64,000 bases of DNA, from NCBI GenBank assembly GCA_006226375.1, contig SBHC01000065.1, positions 94,743 to 158,742 of the forward strand, read 5' to 3'. Position 1 is the first letter of the stretch. Every line of letters starts with the position of its first letter. Shown here piece by piece: positions 45,468 through 54,691 of the stretch. The notes beneath the pieces are model-generated. The model saw nothing but the letters and a program-made list of their open reading frames with translations. It did no database searches and was not told the DNA's origin. Source of the stretch: Deltaproteobacteria bacterium (GTDB taxonomy: Bacteria; Myxococcota_C; UBA6777). The position numbers and the translations under genes are program-made.

Positions 45468-46484
45468 TTATTTGATGGTGAAGAGAACACCGCCGGTGAC
45501 TGTGGCGGCTGCGCCTACTCCTAGCATCACCCAACCTGTGGGAAACAACGCCTCTGCTGTACCCTGCATCGCAACAATGGAAGCACTTGTGTTCTGTTCT
45601 GCTGCAGCTGCCCCTCGCCCTGCTAAGGCGTTTTTCTGATCGTCCGTCATCTTGGCAGCGATGAGTAGGGCTCCACCTCCCAGCGTGACTGCTGCTCCTA
45701 TTCCCAAGGTAACCCAGGCTGCTGCTTTGGAGCGACGAGGCTTGGGCGGGGGAGGGCGACGAGTCAGCCGCGGGTCGGGTGGAGGTGTACGCCGTCCTAC
45801 GAGCTTGGGAGGCTGCTTCCTCTCGGTGTTTGGGCCCTTCTTTGGCTTGAGGGTGATGACTTTGTTTTCTCTTGGGGAGAGGTAGAAGCGTTTGTCCACA
45901 GCTTGTCCGCTGGGGTACTTCACTCGAAGCTGGTAGGGTCCAGGCCGGATGCTACGGCTCCAGGTCCCTGTTCCTCGAACCTTGGACTTGTAACCCTGCA
46001 GCACAAAGGTGGCGTTGGTTTGTCCCAAAACCAGCGTCAGTGTTGTGTAGCCAATGGCGTTGTAGAGCTTCAGCCGCATCGCTTCTGCGCCGCGTTTTTG
46101 GTACTTCACTTCATGGAGATCTTCGTCCAGATACTGTTGAAGCAACTTCACTGCACGTTCCCGCCAGTACCCTGCCACTTCGACTCGCTCTGTCTTTTTG
46201 GCCGCTTTCTCCAGGAGGTTGGCCGCATTTCGCAACGCTCTGCCTTTGCGAATCCGCTGCTTGGATGTGAGCCCTGGCTTGTTCAAGGATTGAGCGACAC
46301 CTTCAAAGCAGGTCGCTGCCTTCGAGAACTGTTTGGCTCGAAAGAGCTTGATGCAGTCGCTGTATTGGGGTGCCGCTTGTACGTTACCTGCTGGGTAACA
46401 CATCCAAAGGCCCACCAGAAGCCAAAACATCGGGGAAAACCGCTGCTCGGCCTTTCTCTTCACTGTCTCACAAATGCGCTGCAT
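45468..46484 (-). CDS. Exported protein with helical repeat, beta domain, Pro-rich linker and two membrane helices (paralogue of the 9018-10082 product)
   Basis: 338 residues. The signal peptide ends near VQA, residue 37. A helical TPR-like segment with FRAKQFSKAATCFEGVA is followed by a beta domain with SIRPGPYQLRVKYPSG, then a Pro/Arg-rich linker (about 235-255) and two hydrophobic helices (about 262-285 and 315-336). The order of parts, the Cys positions (CIKLF and ATCFE against CNALA and AECFV) and the RPGxY turn all match the protein encoded at 9018-10082. GGAAGAG before ATG 46484 is better than the region before the in-frame ATG at 46505. The function is unknown. Confidence 0.8.
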   Translation of the reverse strand: MQRICETVKRKAEQRFSPMFWLLVGLWMCYPAGNVQAAPQYSDCIKLFRAKQFSKAATCFEGVAQSLNKPGLTSKQRIRKGRALRNAANLLEKAAKKTERVEVAGYWRERAVKLLQQYLDEDLHEVKYQKRGAEAMRLKLYNAIGYTTLTLVLGQTNATFVLQGYKSKVRGTGTWSRSIRPGPYQLRVKYPSGQAVDKRFYLSPRENKVITLKPKKGPNTERKQPPKLVGRRTPPPDPRLTRRPPPPKPRRSKAAAWVTLGIGAAVTLGGGALLIAAKMTDDQKNALAGRGAAAAEQNTSASIVAMQGTAEALFPTGWVMLGVGAAATVTGGVLFTIK

Positions 46485-46905
46485 CAAATCTCTTCCATCG
46501 TCCATTGGGCCGGGGCATATCCCACAACCTCCTTCGAACTCGCGCAGTATACTTCATTCCAGAACCATCGACCAGAATCTACCAAGCTCTTCTCTTGCTA
46601 CATAAAATCTTAAGTTGACACTGTCGTGCGTCGATCCTGGACTATCCATTTGGTGGCTGCGTTGTATGCTGTTGGTTTGGGGTGGGTGTTTTGGCAGGCT
46701 CTTCAGGCTGTCCGTTTGCTTCGCTCTCTTTGAGTTGGGCGAAACATACCAGCTCCTCTTGGTTGGCCTTGTTCCTCCCAAGGTACAGCGTCTCCAGTAG
46801 ACTGTTCCGCTGAGGGAACACGTCCTTGTTCTCGTAGAGACTAACCTTTTCTCAGGTACCTGTTTTTCCAGTCGATCGTTGTTGTCATGTCTTTTTCTCT
46901 CACAG
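46485..46905. other. Intergenic stretch between divergent genes
   Basis: About 420 bases before the sigma-54 element. It contains a 61-codon hydrophobic open frame (46615-46800) with no ribosome-binding site, which I do not call. No terminator or known RNA was recognised. Confidence 0.45.
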
Positions 46906-46921
46906 TGGTATGGTTGTTGCG
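46906..46921 (+). promoter_or_regulatory. Sigma-54 (-24/-12) promoter candidate
   Basis: TGGTATGGTTGTTGCG matches the TGGCAC-N5-TTGC consensus, with the invariant GG (46907-46908) and GC (46919-46920) exactly ten bases apart. Transcription would start near 46932, leaving a 34-nt leader with AAGGAG before the lipoprotein ATG at 46966. An activator site is not certain; a TCGATCG sits at about 46872. Confidence 0.55.
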
Positions 46922-46965
46922 ATCCCTTCGACTCATTGTTCATCAGCAAAGAGAAGGAGACAGGT

Positions 46966-47784
46966 ATGAATCGGAAGAGCTGGATTGTAGTCTTGGGAAT
47001 GTGTTGTGTGATGGGATTGACTGGATGTTTTTCTTTGGGAGAGCCTCCTACCCAAGGTGAGCAAAGTCGCGTCGAGTTCTCGTTTCGGGGAGGCTTGTTT
47101 TCAGTTGCAACACCAGGTTGTTTCTTCGGATGCAGCTTGCGTCGAGCGATGGTTGTGGGCGCTCAAGAGAAGATTGGGACTCAGTCGATGGAGCGAGCTA
47201 TTCCTGTGACTCAAGCGAAAAGCTCTGATCCCAGTGTGTTTCAAGTTCAATCCTTTAAGCACAACGCAACGTGCTGTACGAAGACACAAGGTGGTGAGTC
47301 TTGTAGCTCGTCCATGCCTTGCACTACGGGTCGAGAGCGACATTCGTATACGTTCGAGGTCAAAGCCGTTGCTTCAGGTTCAGCGAAGTTGCAGCTTCTT
47401 GGGGCCGACGGGTCTGTCTATGACTCTGTTGTCCTTCGTGTGGCCAAACCAACTCGTGTCGAAGTTGTTGTGAAAGAAGTCGAAGGTGACGAGCAGGAAA
47501 AGCCTCTCGTTCATGCTATGTTGAAGGCCAACAAAAGCTACCATGTCACAGCCAGAGCGTTTGACGAATCGGACTCTCCGATGCAGGTAGGTAAAGCCGT
47601 TACTATGACTCTCTCTTCTTCGGATGTTGCGGTGTTCGAAGGAGGCTTGCTCTTGAGGAAAACAACCACCACGGCGCGGCAAGATGCTACGGTTCGTATG
47701 ATCTGCAACCAACAAGGTAAGGTCGAACTGACAGTGGATGTCGCAGGCATCAAGACCCAAATTCCGCTTCAGATTCAAAAGTAG
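46966..47784 (+). CDS. Lipoprotein with Ig-like beta domains
   Basis: 272 residues. The hydrophobic N-terminus ends in lipobox GLTGC. A Cys-containing segment includes GCFFGC and NATCCTKTQGG (about 40-120), followed by two beta-rich stretches of bacterial Ig-like character, with HSYTFEVKAVASGSAKLQLL then YHVTARAFDESDSPM. AAGGAG upstream of ATG 46966 decides the start. A sigma-54-type promoter candidate lies just upstream, so expression probably needs an enhancer-binding activator. No homologue is recognised. Confidence 0.8.
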   Translation: MNRKSWIVVLGMCCVMGLTGCFSLGEPPTQGEQSRVEFSFRGGLFSVATPGCFFGCSLRRAMVVGAQEKIGTQSMERAIPVTQAKSSDPSVFQVQSFKHNATCCTKTQGGESCSSSMPCTTGRERHSYTFEVKAVASGSAKLQLLGADGSVYDSVVLRVAKPTRVEVVVKEVEGDEQEKPLVHAMLKANKSYHVTARAFDESDSPMQVGKAVTMTLSSSDVAVFEGGLLLRKTTTTARQDATVRMICNQQGKVELTVDVAGIKTQIPLQIQK

Positions 47785-47798
47785 CCCGTGTCTTTGTC

Positions 47799-48887
47799 TT
47801 ACTTCTTCTTGGCGAGAAGAGGTGGGATGCTCAAGAACAAGATCGCTGTAATGATGAGCCCGGCTCCTGCGAGCTTGTAGGTACTCGGGGCTGGTGCGTT
47901 AAAGGCCACCATAAGTACCACGCTCGCGAGAACACCGGCCATGATACTGGAAGACCGGTTGATCGGGACACAGTAGGTGTTTTCTTGCTTGCCCAACAGA
48001 ATTAACCCACCAAAGATCCCTGTCCCTTGGGAGCACAAGCCGATCAATAAGATCAGGCCGAACTCGGAGCCAAACGAAGCAGGGTTCAAACCTCGTGCAA
48101 GCTCTTGCGCAAAGGGACTGGAACTCAGAAAAGCAAACAACAAGACTAGGATAAAGCTTAAGGGTGCTCCTACCAGTTGCTCTTCGGCGAAGTAACGTAG
48201 CTGGGCGTTTTCGTCTTCGGACTTGGCAAACCGACTCATCAGTCGCAGTCGAACAAAGTACGAGGCGAGGTAGATCCCAATGTCTATGGCTGCAAGCAAC
48301 GTGATTCCTGTTGCACCGCTCTCGGCAAACGCGACCACCAAAGCTGCCAGGCTGAACAACATGCCTACCCACGAAAACCATCGAACATGACGACCGCTCA
48401 GCATATCGACAACGGGCGCAATAAGCAGCACACCTCCTCGCATCAGCAGCATCGCGAACACAATGCTGATACCTTCAAAGGTGTACGCCAGGGTTGTGGT
48501 GGCGATGATCGCCGCCGTACAAATCCCCGAAAGAAGGGGTCCGAGAGAAGGTCGTGGCAGCGACACCGGTCCAAGCTGGAACCTGTGAGCGTAGCGCCAA
48601 ATCCCCGTCACTCCGAGAAAGACAAACATCCCAATCGCGGACACTGCCAAGCTCCAGGGCAACAATCTTGCTCCTGGTATGGGTCCCTTCATCCAAGAGA
48701 AGTATCCACTGGAGAGGGCCTTCACCAACGCACTGTATGGGATGTAACAAGCAAAGTAGCCAAAGGCAAACCACCAAATCGAGAGCGAAGCCAGTCGATG
48801 CGCCACAGCAGAATTCCTTCTGTGAGAGGGTCTTTCGAGAACGTTTTGTTTTTGCAACAATGTCACAATAACACGAGCATCCCCCAA
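47799..48887 (-). CDS. Ten-helix membrane transporter, EamA/DMT-like
   Basis: About 362 residues with roughly ten hydrophobic helices and short loops. The two-fold layout and phrases such as LGPLLSGICTAAIIATTTLAY then NRSSSIMAGVLASVVLM suggest a drug/metabolite (EamA-type) transporter. The assignment is by general pattern, and the substrate is unknown. The start is uncertain: TTG 48887 lies 11 bases after GAGGAGGG, and GTG 48866 is another option; there is no ATG before the first helix. It ends 14 bases from the convergent lipoprotein gene. Confidence 0.7.
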   Translation of the reverse strand: MGDARVIVTLLQKQNVLERPSHRRNSAVAHRLASLSIWWFAFGYFACYIPYSALVKALSSGYFSWMKGPIPGARLLPWSLAVSAIGMFVFLGVTGIWRYAHRFQLGPVSLPRPSLGPLLSGICTAAIIATTTLAYTFEGISIVFAMLLMRGGVLLIAPVVDMLSGRHVRWFSWVGMLFSLAALVVAFAESGATGITLLAAIDIGIYLASYFVRLRLMSRFAKSEDENAQLRYFAEEQLVGAPLSFILVLLFAFLSSSPFAQELARGLNPASFGSEFGLILLIGLCSQGTGIFGGLILLGKQENTYCVPINRSSSIMAGVLASVVLMVAFNAPAPSTYKLAGAGLIITAILFLSIPPLLAKKK

Positions 48888-49044
48888 ACGTACAAGAACC
48901 CTCCTCGTGGTGCCTTGCTTTGGGTCAAGTTGCTTTCACAAGTTCATTTGATGAGTGTGCATTTTACGTCGGACCTTCGACTTTCCTAACCAGAACGTGG
49001 ATTCCATTGATTTCTAGCGTCACGCAATGAAGGAGAGCAGAACA

Positions 49045-50022
49045 ATGAAGTGGTTGTGGGTTCGAGTGTGTTGCACCGCTGTTGTGGCAGTATCGTTGAT
49101 GGGAAGTGGTTTGGCACAGGCCAAAATGTCGACCCAAGATCTCTTGAAGATTATGAAAACGGGCAAAAAGAAGCAAAAGATTAAGGCGTTTCAAGAGCTT
49201 TCGACACGGGGCAAAGAAGCGGTCCCTGCGCTTCCTTCTGTGATGAAAATGGTCCGAATGGCGTCCACAAATGCGGAAGCTGCAATGCTTCTTCGCATGA
49301 TTGGAAACATGAAGCATCATGCTCGTCCAGTGTTGCCAGCTTTGGTGAAATTGGCGGGGAATGCTGGGGAGCAAGTCCCACGTGAAGCGGCTTATACCAT
49401 CAGCAAGATGGGCATGCGAGGACGAAGGGCCCTTGTCGATCTGCTTGCTTCTCCCAGCGCGCTGTCCAAACGTTCTGCCTTGTATGGACTTTTACGTTTC
49501 CAGCGAACCAACCGATACTTGAGGTTTAAGTCGTCGGACACCTACATCCATCGTTTGCTTCGAAAGAGTCTCACCAACTACGATGCTGACGTGCGAGAGA
49601 TGACGATCAAGATGCTGGCTAGCACGAAGAGCCGGTCGTCGCGAAACTTCATCATGGTGTTGATGGTGAAGGAGAAGAAGCCTCGCGTGCTCTATGCTGC
49701 CTTGCTTGCCTTGGGGAAGCTAACGCCCCAAACTCACGGTGGCTTCAAGAAGACTCTAGCGTTGTCCTTGGTACATCCCAACGCGTTGGTACGAAAAGGC
49801 GCAAGGGAAGCCTGTTTGTTGCAGGGAAAGTCGGGCTTCGCTATCTTGTTTGCTGGAATCAAAAGCGAAAAACTTCCTGACCGAGCGAAGGCGATTCAAA
49901 GCATCGGACGTTTTGGTGCGATCGGTCGTCCTGCCATTTCCTTTCTTAAGACCCTACGCAAACACAAACATGCCAACATTCGAAAGGCTGCCAAGAAAGC
50001 GATCGCAACCCTCAAAAAGTAA
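49045..50022 (+). CDS. Exported basic HEAT-repeat protein
   Basis: 325 residues. The signal peptide ends at AQA (about residue 26). The mature part is a series of HEAT / PBS-lyase-type helical repeats, for example HHARPVLPALVKLAG and EQVPREAAYTISKMG, with a strongly positive charge. ATG 49045 follows AAGGAGAG by the normal distance; ATG 49027 overlaps that site. It could be a periplasmic scaffold. No enzymatic motif was seen. Confidence 0.82.
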   Translation: MKWLWVRVCCTAVVAVSLMGSGLAQAKMSTQDLLKIMKTGKKKQKIKAFQELSTRGKEAVPALPSVMKMVRMASTNAEAAMLLRMIGNMKHHARPVLPALVKLAGNAGEQVPREAAYTISKMGMRGRRALVDLLASPSALSKRSALYGLLRFQRTNRYLRFKSSDTYIHRLLRKSLTNYDADVREMTIKMLASTKSRSSRNFIMVLMVKEKKPRVLYAALLALGKLTPQTHGGFKKTLALSLVHPNALVRKGAREACLLQGKSGFAILFAGIKSEKLPDRAKAIQSIGRFGAIGRPAISFLKTLRKHKHANIRKAAKKAIATLKK

Positions 50023-50103
50023 GGGGACGCATTTCGAAGGTGCAGAGGATTTCGCATCGCTCCGAGTGTAAGGTGGTGGCGAGCTGATGGGAGTGTTCGG
50101 ACC

Positions 50104-50583
50104 TTAGAGCTCACATTCGGTGAGGGTTTTCGATTCATCTTCAACGATCTTTCCAAAGTTGTCCCGCGTTTCCACTTTGATTTGTTGGGATGACTCAATT
50201 GTTATGGTATGGAACCAGCCATCTTTGGTTTTGGCAATCATTGCGCTTTTGCTGAAGAGGTCCTCTGCATTCGGGATAAGAGTGTTGGGGCGACAAGCGA
50301 TAAAGAGTCCACGGTTGGTGTGCATCTCTCGGAAGGCATGGACGTATTCTCCGCCAGGCCCGAGCTGTTTTTCGAGGTGGCAGATGCGAGGGATGAAGTC
50401 GCTGAACAAACAGCCTGTTGCCACAAAGGCTACCCGGACTTTCATGTCGGTGTAGAAGCCTTGCTTTGCCGTTTTCACTTCTACGCCAGATTCTCCTGTA
50501 ATGGCACATCCACAGCCTGACCCCATCGTGGAGCTTACAAACAAACCCAGCAAAATCCAAAACGCGCGGTAGTGTTTCATCAT
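50104..50583 (-). CDS. Small lipoprotein of unknown function
   Basis: 159 residues. The lipobox region is MGSGCGC after a hydrophobic helix. The mature part has a few Cys residues (TGCLF, RICHLE, IACRP, LTECEL) and beta-type strands but no recognised domain. GGGAAGAAG precedes ATG 50583. It is convergent with the HEAT-repeat protein gene, 81 bases apart. Confidence 0.72.
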   Translation of the reverse strand: MMKHYRAFWILLGLFVSSTMGSGCGCAITGESGVEVKTAKQGFYTDMKVRVAFVATGCLFSDFIPRICHLEKQLGPGGEYVHAFREMHTNRGLFIACRPNTLIPNAEDLFSKSAMIAKTKDGWFHTITIESSQQIKVETRDNFGKIVEDESKTLTECEL

Positions 50584-51412
50584 GTTCTTCTTCCCCAGAC
50601 TTGGTGCAGACACACGTTCAGTCTACCTGAATGCTGACGTCGTACTCGCTAGCAAAGCTGACAAGTAACCTCTACAAGCTTGATCTTTCCACGAACTATA
50701 CCAAGAGCGCGTGGGGACTCTATGTCTTTGATAGGAAAGGGAGGTTTTGTTTTGTTGGTGGGCTGGCAGCAGGCGAATAAGTTGAGACTGTGCTCATTTA
50801 TGGTCACTGTGTGTCCAAGAACGAAGACACTTGTGTCGCGAAACGTGGACACTTTGGGGTGCTGCTTGTTTTGTTCATAGAGTTGGAAAGCATGGGCACT
50901 CTACCCTTGAAGGTCTTGGGGATCTGCAAAAAGGTAGGGTTGTGGTTGAAAGCAAGACCGCGTTCACACCACCAAGACACGGTGAGTGTTTGGGAGAAGA
51001 CGCGAAGAGGTACGTTGTGGCTCCTTGTAGGTGGTGTGAGAGAGCCCCTTCGTATTCAAGTGGTTGTGAGCTTGTAGGGAGGAAGACTCTCAAGCAACCT
51101 CAAGGGTCGAGGCTATGCATTAAGTCATACCAATGATCGGTTGTTGAGGTTGGAGCGTCCTCAAGAGCTAGATGACTTGGTCCCCTATGCAGGAAACAAA
51201 GCCTCATGATGAATACCCTGACGCTACCTCCTCGAACGAAACAGACTCATGAGCAATACCTGAGGGGCACTTCGTAGGATGGAAGGTGTTCTTGGCGATT
51301 CTGTTGGAGCGGTTTGCGAGGGGGCGTTGGGTCTTGTTGAATCTTTCCATCCTGTCTTGACGATAGAAGGACGGTCTTGGTGGGTGTGATGAATCTTGAG
51401 GAGAGGTTGTGC
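50584..51412. other. Intergenic stretch of about 830 bases, no gene seen
   Basis: Only short open frames (60-100 codons) with unconvincing composition and no ribosome-binding sites occur here. No tRNA, hairpin terminator or repeat was recognised. It could hold decayed coding sequence. Confidence 0.5.
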
Positions 51413-52201
51413 TCAGTTGGGTGTGGGTGCAACGGGGGTCTCTGGAGTGGTTGACTCCCCTTCGGCCAACTCTTCCGTTGCGGGAGCATTGTTCCGTCGC
51501 CGGGCTGCTTTGTTCGCGACCTCATCAATCTTATGAAACAAGTCGACCTTGATTTGTTCGGCTTTGGCTTCGGTAAGGTTGTTCTTCCGAACGTTTCTTT
51601 CGACGACCTTTTCAACCCGCTCTCGCAAGTCTGTGAACGCGCGGAACCATTCGTTACGAACCTCGCGGTATGTGATCTGCTGGTCGACTTGAGGGGTCGC
51701 ACGGTCCAGCAACCCTTGAAGGTTCTTTCCTGCCAGGGCCAACTCTTGTGCGAGGGCCGGTACTTCAGTGCCTACCACCAGCTTTCGTACGTCGTTGTCT
51801 TGGGTCACGATGTCGTGGACCTGTGCGGCCACTGCGACTTCTTCGGGGTAGCCGAGCTTGGTGGTGTTACCCTTGAGCGGGAACAGTCGATCGAGGAGGG
51901 ACTCGAATCGATCGCGGAGTCTCGCGTATTTGGGCCGATGCAGGAGGTGGTGCATGTAGAAAATGAAGGCTCGGACGGTGTTGTCAAAGACGTTGTCTGC
52001 AACCTCAAACTCTTGGGGGAGTACTGAGGGACCTTTCAAGTGGGTGAGAAAGAAAGCGGCCAAAGGTTTGTGAGCGTCTTTGTAGTCGTCGTATTCCTCG
52101 GTGATTCCGCTCAGGGTTCCCAATGTTGTGGTGACCTTGGAACTGTCCATATGCTCCAGGATTCCGGCAATCTCTTGTTTGTCGCAAAAATACACCGACA
52201 T
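51413..52201 (-). CDS. Helical cytoplasmic protein of unknown function
   Basis: 262 residues. It is mostly helical and charged, with no signal peptide or membrane helix. There is a coiled-coil-prone region towards the C-terminus (LRERVEKVVERNVRKNNL to KIDEVANKAARRR) and a disordered Glu/Thr/Pro tail. AAGGAG before ATG 52201 is a good start site. I recognise no family. It stands alone next to the A+T-richer patch. Confidence 0.75.
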   Translation of the reverse strand: MSVYFCDKQEIAGILEHMDSSKVTTTLGTLSGITEEYDDYKDAHKPLAAFFLTHLKGPSVLPQEFEVADNVFDNTVRAFIFYMHHLLHRPKYARLRDRFESLLDRLFPLKGNTTKLGYPEEVAVAAQVHDIVTQDNDVRKLVVGTEVPALAQELALAGKNLQGLLDRATPQVDQQITYREVRNEWFRAFTDLRERVEKVVERNVRKNNLTEAKAEQIKVDLFHKIDEVANKAARRRNNAPATEELAEGESTTPETPVAPTPN

Positions 52202-52361
52202 CGTGCTCTCCTTGTTTGTACAATTGTTCCTGCTGTTGCATTGTGGCACAGCAGCCGTGGATAAGAATGATAACTGTTTTACTTAAGGAAGGAAGGCGTT
52301 GTCAACCTCTGAAGTCTTTCTCGAATATCCTGACGCTCATTCTTGAAAAGGGAACGTCTCA

Positions 52362-52898
52362 ATGTCCAGTGTATGTAAGATCTCATGTCAATATTGTAAA
52401 TTTTCTTTTCGTATCAGCGATGCTTCGCTCTTTGTTGTGAGTGATTCAAAAGAGTTTTGCTTCTGCCCTTCTCCTGGTGCATTTTCATATGCCGAAAGTG
52501 TCACCGGTCTTAATATGGAGGAGTTAAAAAAAGAGAAACGCCTTTTTCGAGGGGCGCCTGTTCTTTGCTATCATTGTTGCGAAAGCTATATGCATCCTTG
52601 CGGCTTGGTTGGTGGAGAATCGACTAGACTTAGCTTAAAGGGTGAGTCCTGCAAGTATTGTAAGTGTAAGAGCTTATCATGGGTTCCTCTGCAAGTGGAA
52701 GATAACATATATCTTCTTTGGTTTCTTATTTGTCTAAGTCTTTACGCTGTATATTCGATGAATGTTTATGTTTTGGTTCTTGAATTGCTGCTTTTTTATT
52801 TTGGGATCTGGAAAAACCTTGATCGAAAACGTAACTCGTTCTCCTGTCCAAAATGTTCACATGTTGGAATGAAGTATGAGCTTGTAGGGAAAAGTTGA
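52362..52898 (+). CDS. Zinc-ribbon membrane protein in an A+T-rich patch
   Basis: 178 residues. It has several CxxC pairs (CKISCQYCKF near the start, CYHCC, CKYCKCK and CPKC near the end), consistent with one or two zinc ribbons, and two adjacent hydrophobic helices at about 118-150. GGGAA precedes ATG 52362. The coding sequence is visibly richer in A+T than its neighbours, with many TTT, TAT and AAA codons, suggesting later acquisition. No family is recognised. Confidence 0.72.
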   Translation: MSSVCKISCQYCKFSFRISDASLFVVSDSKEFCFCPSPGAFSYAESVTGLNMEELKKEKRLFRGAPVLCYHCCESYMHPCGLVGGESTRLSLKGESCKYCKCKSLSWVPLQVEDNIYLLWFLICLSLYAVYSMNVYVLVLELLLFYFGIWKNLDRKRNSFSCPKCSHVGMKYELVGKS

Positions 52899-53460
52899 GG
52901 ATGAGTTTGCTGGTCGGTTTTGTAATCTTTCTATGGGAAATCTCTATCTACTACAACGACAAGAACGATTTATTCTGTAGTTTGCTTCTTGCCTTGTTGC
53001 TTATACACCATCGTATTCACGCTTATATGTAGCCAAAGCAAGCACCGCTGATGCAAGTCGTGGGTCTAACTGCTACTATCAAACTTGAGAGAGATTCGAG
53101 ATAGCTTGAGGGAAATAGCTTGTCCTTGTAGGCATGACCGTTTGAACATTTGAGCCTATATGTGTCCATTGGTGTGCATTGGCGGTTTGTTTTTCTACGT
53201 TTTCTATGTGTGTTGCGGTGCTGTTTCGTCTGCTCAAGGCATTCTTACTGACAGACTCCCAACGTTAATTCTATCGCGAGGTGTTTGCTTTGTGGCAGAA
53301 TGCATCGAGTGATTTCAACATATGTTTGAAGCATCTCAGCAAGTTTATGAAGCCAACAAGGCACTTTTTGGAGGAAAGCATTTTGCCCACGACCACAAAC
53401 TTAAGAAGTAAGAGCTGGAATACGTTCTTCGGTTCAACGTTCTCTCGCTTTGGTTAAGTT

Positions 53461-53502
53461 GCCTATTCGATCGAGTAGATTAACCTGTTCGATCGAGTAG
53501 GC
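53461..53502. promoter_or_regulatory. Paired palindromes of the TTCGATCGA family
   Basis: Two near-palindromes, CTATTCGATCGAGTAG (53463-53478) and CTGTTCGATCGAGTAG (53485-53500), lie 22 bases apart, about one and a half to two helical turns. The whole block GCCTA...TAGGC is itself an imperfect inverted repeat. It lies about 250-290 bases upstream of the start predicted for the sigma-54 promoter at 53723, a distance at which activators can work by looping. Confidence 0.5.
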
Positions 53503-53722
53503 TGTCCTCGATCCCGGACTCAAAAACGCACTTCTGACATCCTGAACACTCGAAACATCGTCCCAACAAAGCTGTGGTTCCTCTGGCTCATGGGTTCTCC
53601 ATGGAGCGGCGCGGAGGACTCTCAATGGCTTTATTTCTTTATGAAAATAAGGTTTGTCTTGGGCGCTGGAAGAGCACCCGCTTGCTGCTGAAACCACAAC
53701 TTGTGAGGGCGAATTGTCATTG

Positions 53723-53738
53723 TGGCATGTGGTTTGCT
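53723..53738 (+). promoter_or_regulatory. Sigma-54 (-24/-12) promoter candidate
   Basis: TGGCATGTGGTTTGCT is one base off TGGCAC-N5-TTGCW, with GG (53724-53725) and GC (53736-53737) ten bases apart. The predicted start is near 53749, giving a leader of about 180 nt before the secreted-protein gene. Paired palindromes lie upstream. Confidence 0.6.
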
Positions 53739-53811
53739 CTAGGGGGGCGTGAGTCATCAACCTCACAGCCCAGAACCTGGCAGGTTCGGGAGAGCTACGA
53801 CGAAGGAGTTG

Positions 53812-53904
53812 ATGCTCGCTCACAGAAGAGGGAAGACGATGCACAGAAAGGCAGGAGTCTCTCCCAACAATCAAGATGGCTGCAAAGATGCAGCGCAAAG
53901 CTGA
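53812..53904 (+). CDS. Possible 30-residue leader peptide
   Basis: A short open frame, basic in composition (starts MLAHRRGK), with AAGGAG five bases before its ATG. It sits inside the leader of the predicted sigma-54 transcript and ends 24 bases before the next start. The ribosome-binding site is the main support; coding is unproven. Confidence 0.3.
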   Translation: MLAHRRGKTMHRKAGVSPNNQDGCKDAAQS

Positions 53905-53928
53905 CTCTTCAAAGCGAAGGAGAAACCC

Positions 53929-54327
53929 ATGAAGAAGCTTGTCATTTTCCTTGTCGGTCTATTTGGCCTGGTCTCCGTGTCTGGGTATGTTCTGGCCAAG
54001 AACTCGTACAAATATGCCATCCGTATTAAGAACAGTACGAAGTATACGATTAAGGTGGAGCACGCCAAGTATCAGATCAAAGGTTCGGCGAAGGAAGCTT
54101 GCAGAGGAATGAACGGCAAAAAGATCAAATCCAAGCGCTCTGAACGTTGCGCCATTACCAACGCATTGGGACAAACAAAGAAGCACAAGTGGATTGTCAA
54201 ATACAAGTGCAATGGGAAGACATACCGCAAGAGCTCCGGTTGGTTTACGGCGAGTTCGACTCATCAAGATGCCACAACCATCTTCGGAATCTCCTCTTGC
54301 AACGGTACAAAATTCTATGGTCCCTGA
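53929..54327 (+). CDS. Small secreted basic protein
   Basis: 132 residues. The signal peptide ends near VLA (about residue 23). The mature part is Lys-rich, with four Cys (ACRGM, RCAIT, YKCNG, SSCNG) that could form two disulfides. Strands such as YKYAIRIKNSTKYTIKVEH suggest a small beta fold. AAGGAG precedes the ATG. Its transcript is predicted to start from the sigma-54 element at 53723. No family is recognised; a secreted toxin or inhibitor is possible but unsupported. Confidence 0.78.
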   Translation: MKKLVIFLVGLFGLVSVSGYVLAKNSYKYAIRIKNSTKYTIKVEHAKYQIKGSAKEACRGMNGKKIKSKRSERCAITNALGQTKKHKWIVKYKCNGKTYRKSSGWFTASSTHQDATTIFGISSCNGTKFYGP

Positions 54328-54691
54328 TTCCCAACACTCCCCCATGTCCCGCGGTTCCTTTTTTCCCCTTGATCTCCTTCCCCTCTGCACCACCTCTGGC
54401 TCCACGATTCAGCATCCGTTTCTACAGACGAGAACAACGGCTTAAGTTCCTTGTGGCAAAGCGTATGTAACGGTGAAACGGTTTCGACTGCGCTCCAATG
54501 TGCAAGCATGGCCGAGAAACCCGAAGACGCTGCACCCATGTCAAAGTATGGGCAATCCACCTGTTGTGTGAGCCGTCAACGATGCTGGCCCTGCCGATGT
54601 GTCTGGTTGGAACCTACGCAAGCTCCTTGGCCTGCTTGAACCAAACCCTTTCCTTCATCGCCGCTTTTCGATACCTGACCACTCCGTGTGG
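54328..54691. other. Intergenic stretch between convergent genes
   Basis: About 360 bases between the ends of the secreted-protein gene and the sigma-54 activator gene. Pyrimidine-rich just after the stop codon. No hairpin terminator or gene was recognised. Confidence 0.5.

Larger units (their letters stand above)
52899..53811. other. Sparse A+T-richer region
   Basis: About 900 bases with no credible gene. Open frames on both strands (for example 53434-53898 minus) have shuffled composition. It holds the paired palindromes at 53461-53502 and a sigma-54 promoter candidate at 53723-53738. It may be remnants of a transferred segment. Confidence 0.5.

Noticed and set aside
46615..46800. 61-codon hydrophobic frame upstream of the sigma-54 lipoprotein gene
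   Set aside because: No start-site signal; hydrophobicity comes from T-rich sequence.
51247..51702. 151-codon minus-strand frame
   Set aside because: Mostly overlaps the helical-protein gene in another frame and lacks a start signal.
53434..53898. 154-codon minus-strand frame across the paired palindromes
   Set aside because: Composition is unlike real genes here, and it conflicts with the sigma-54 element and the secreted-protein leader.
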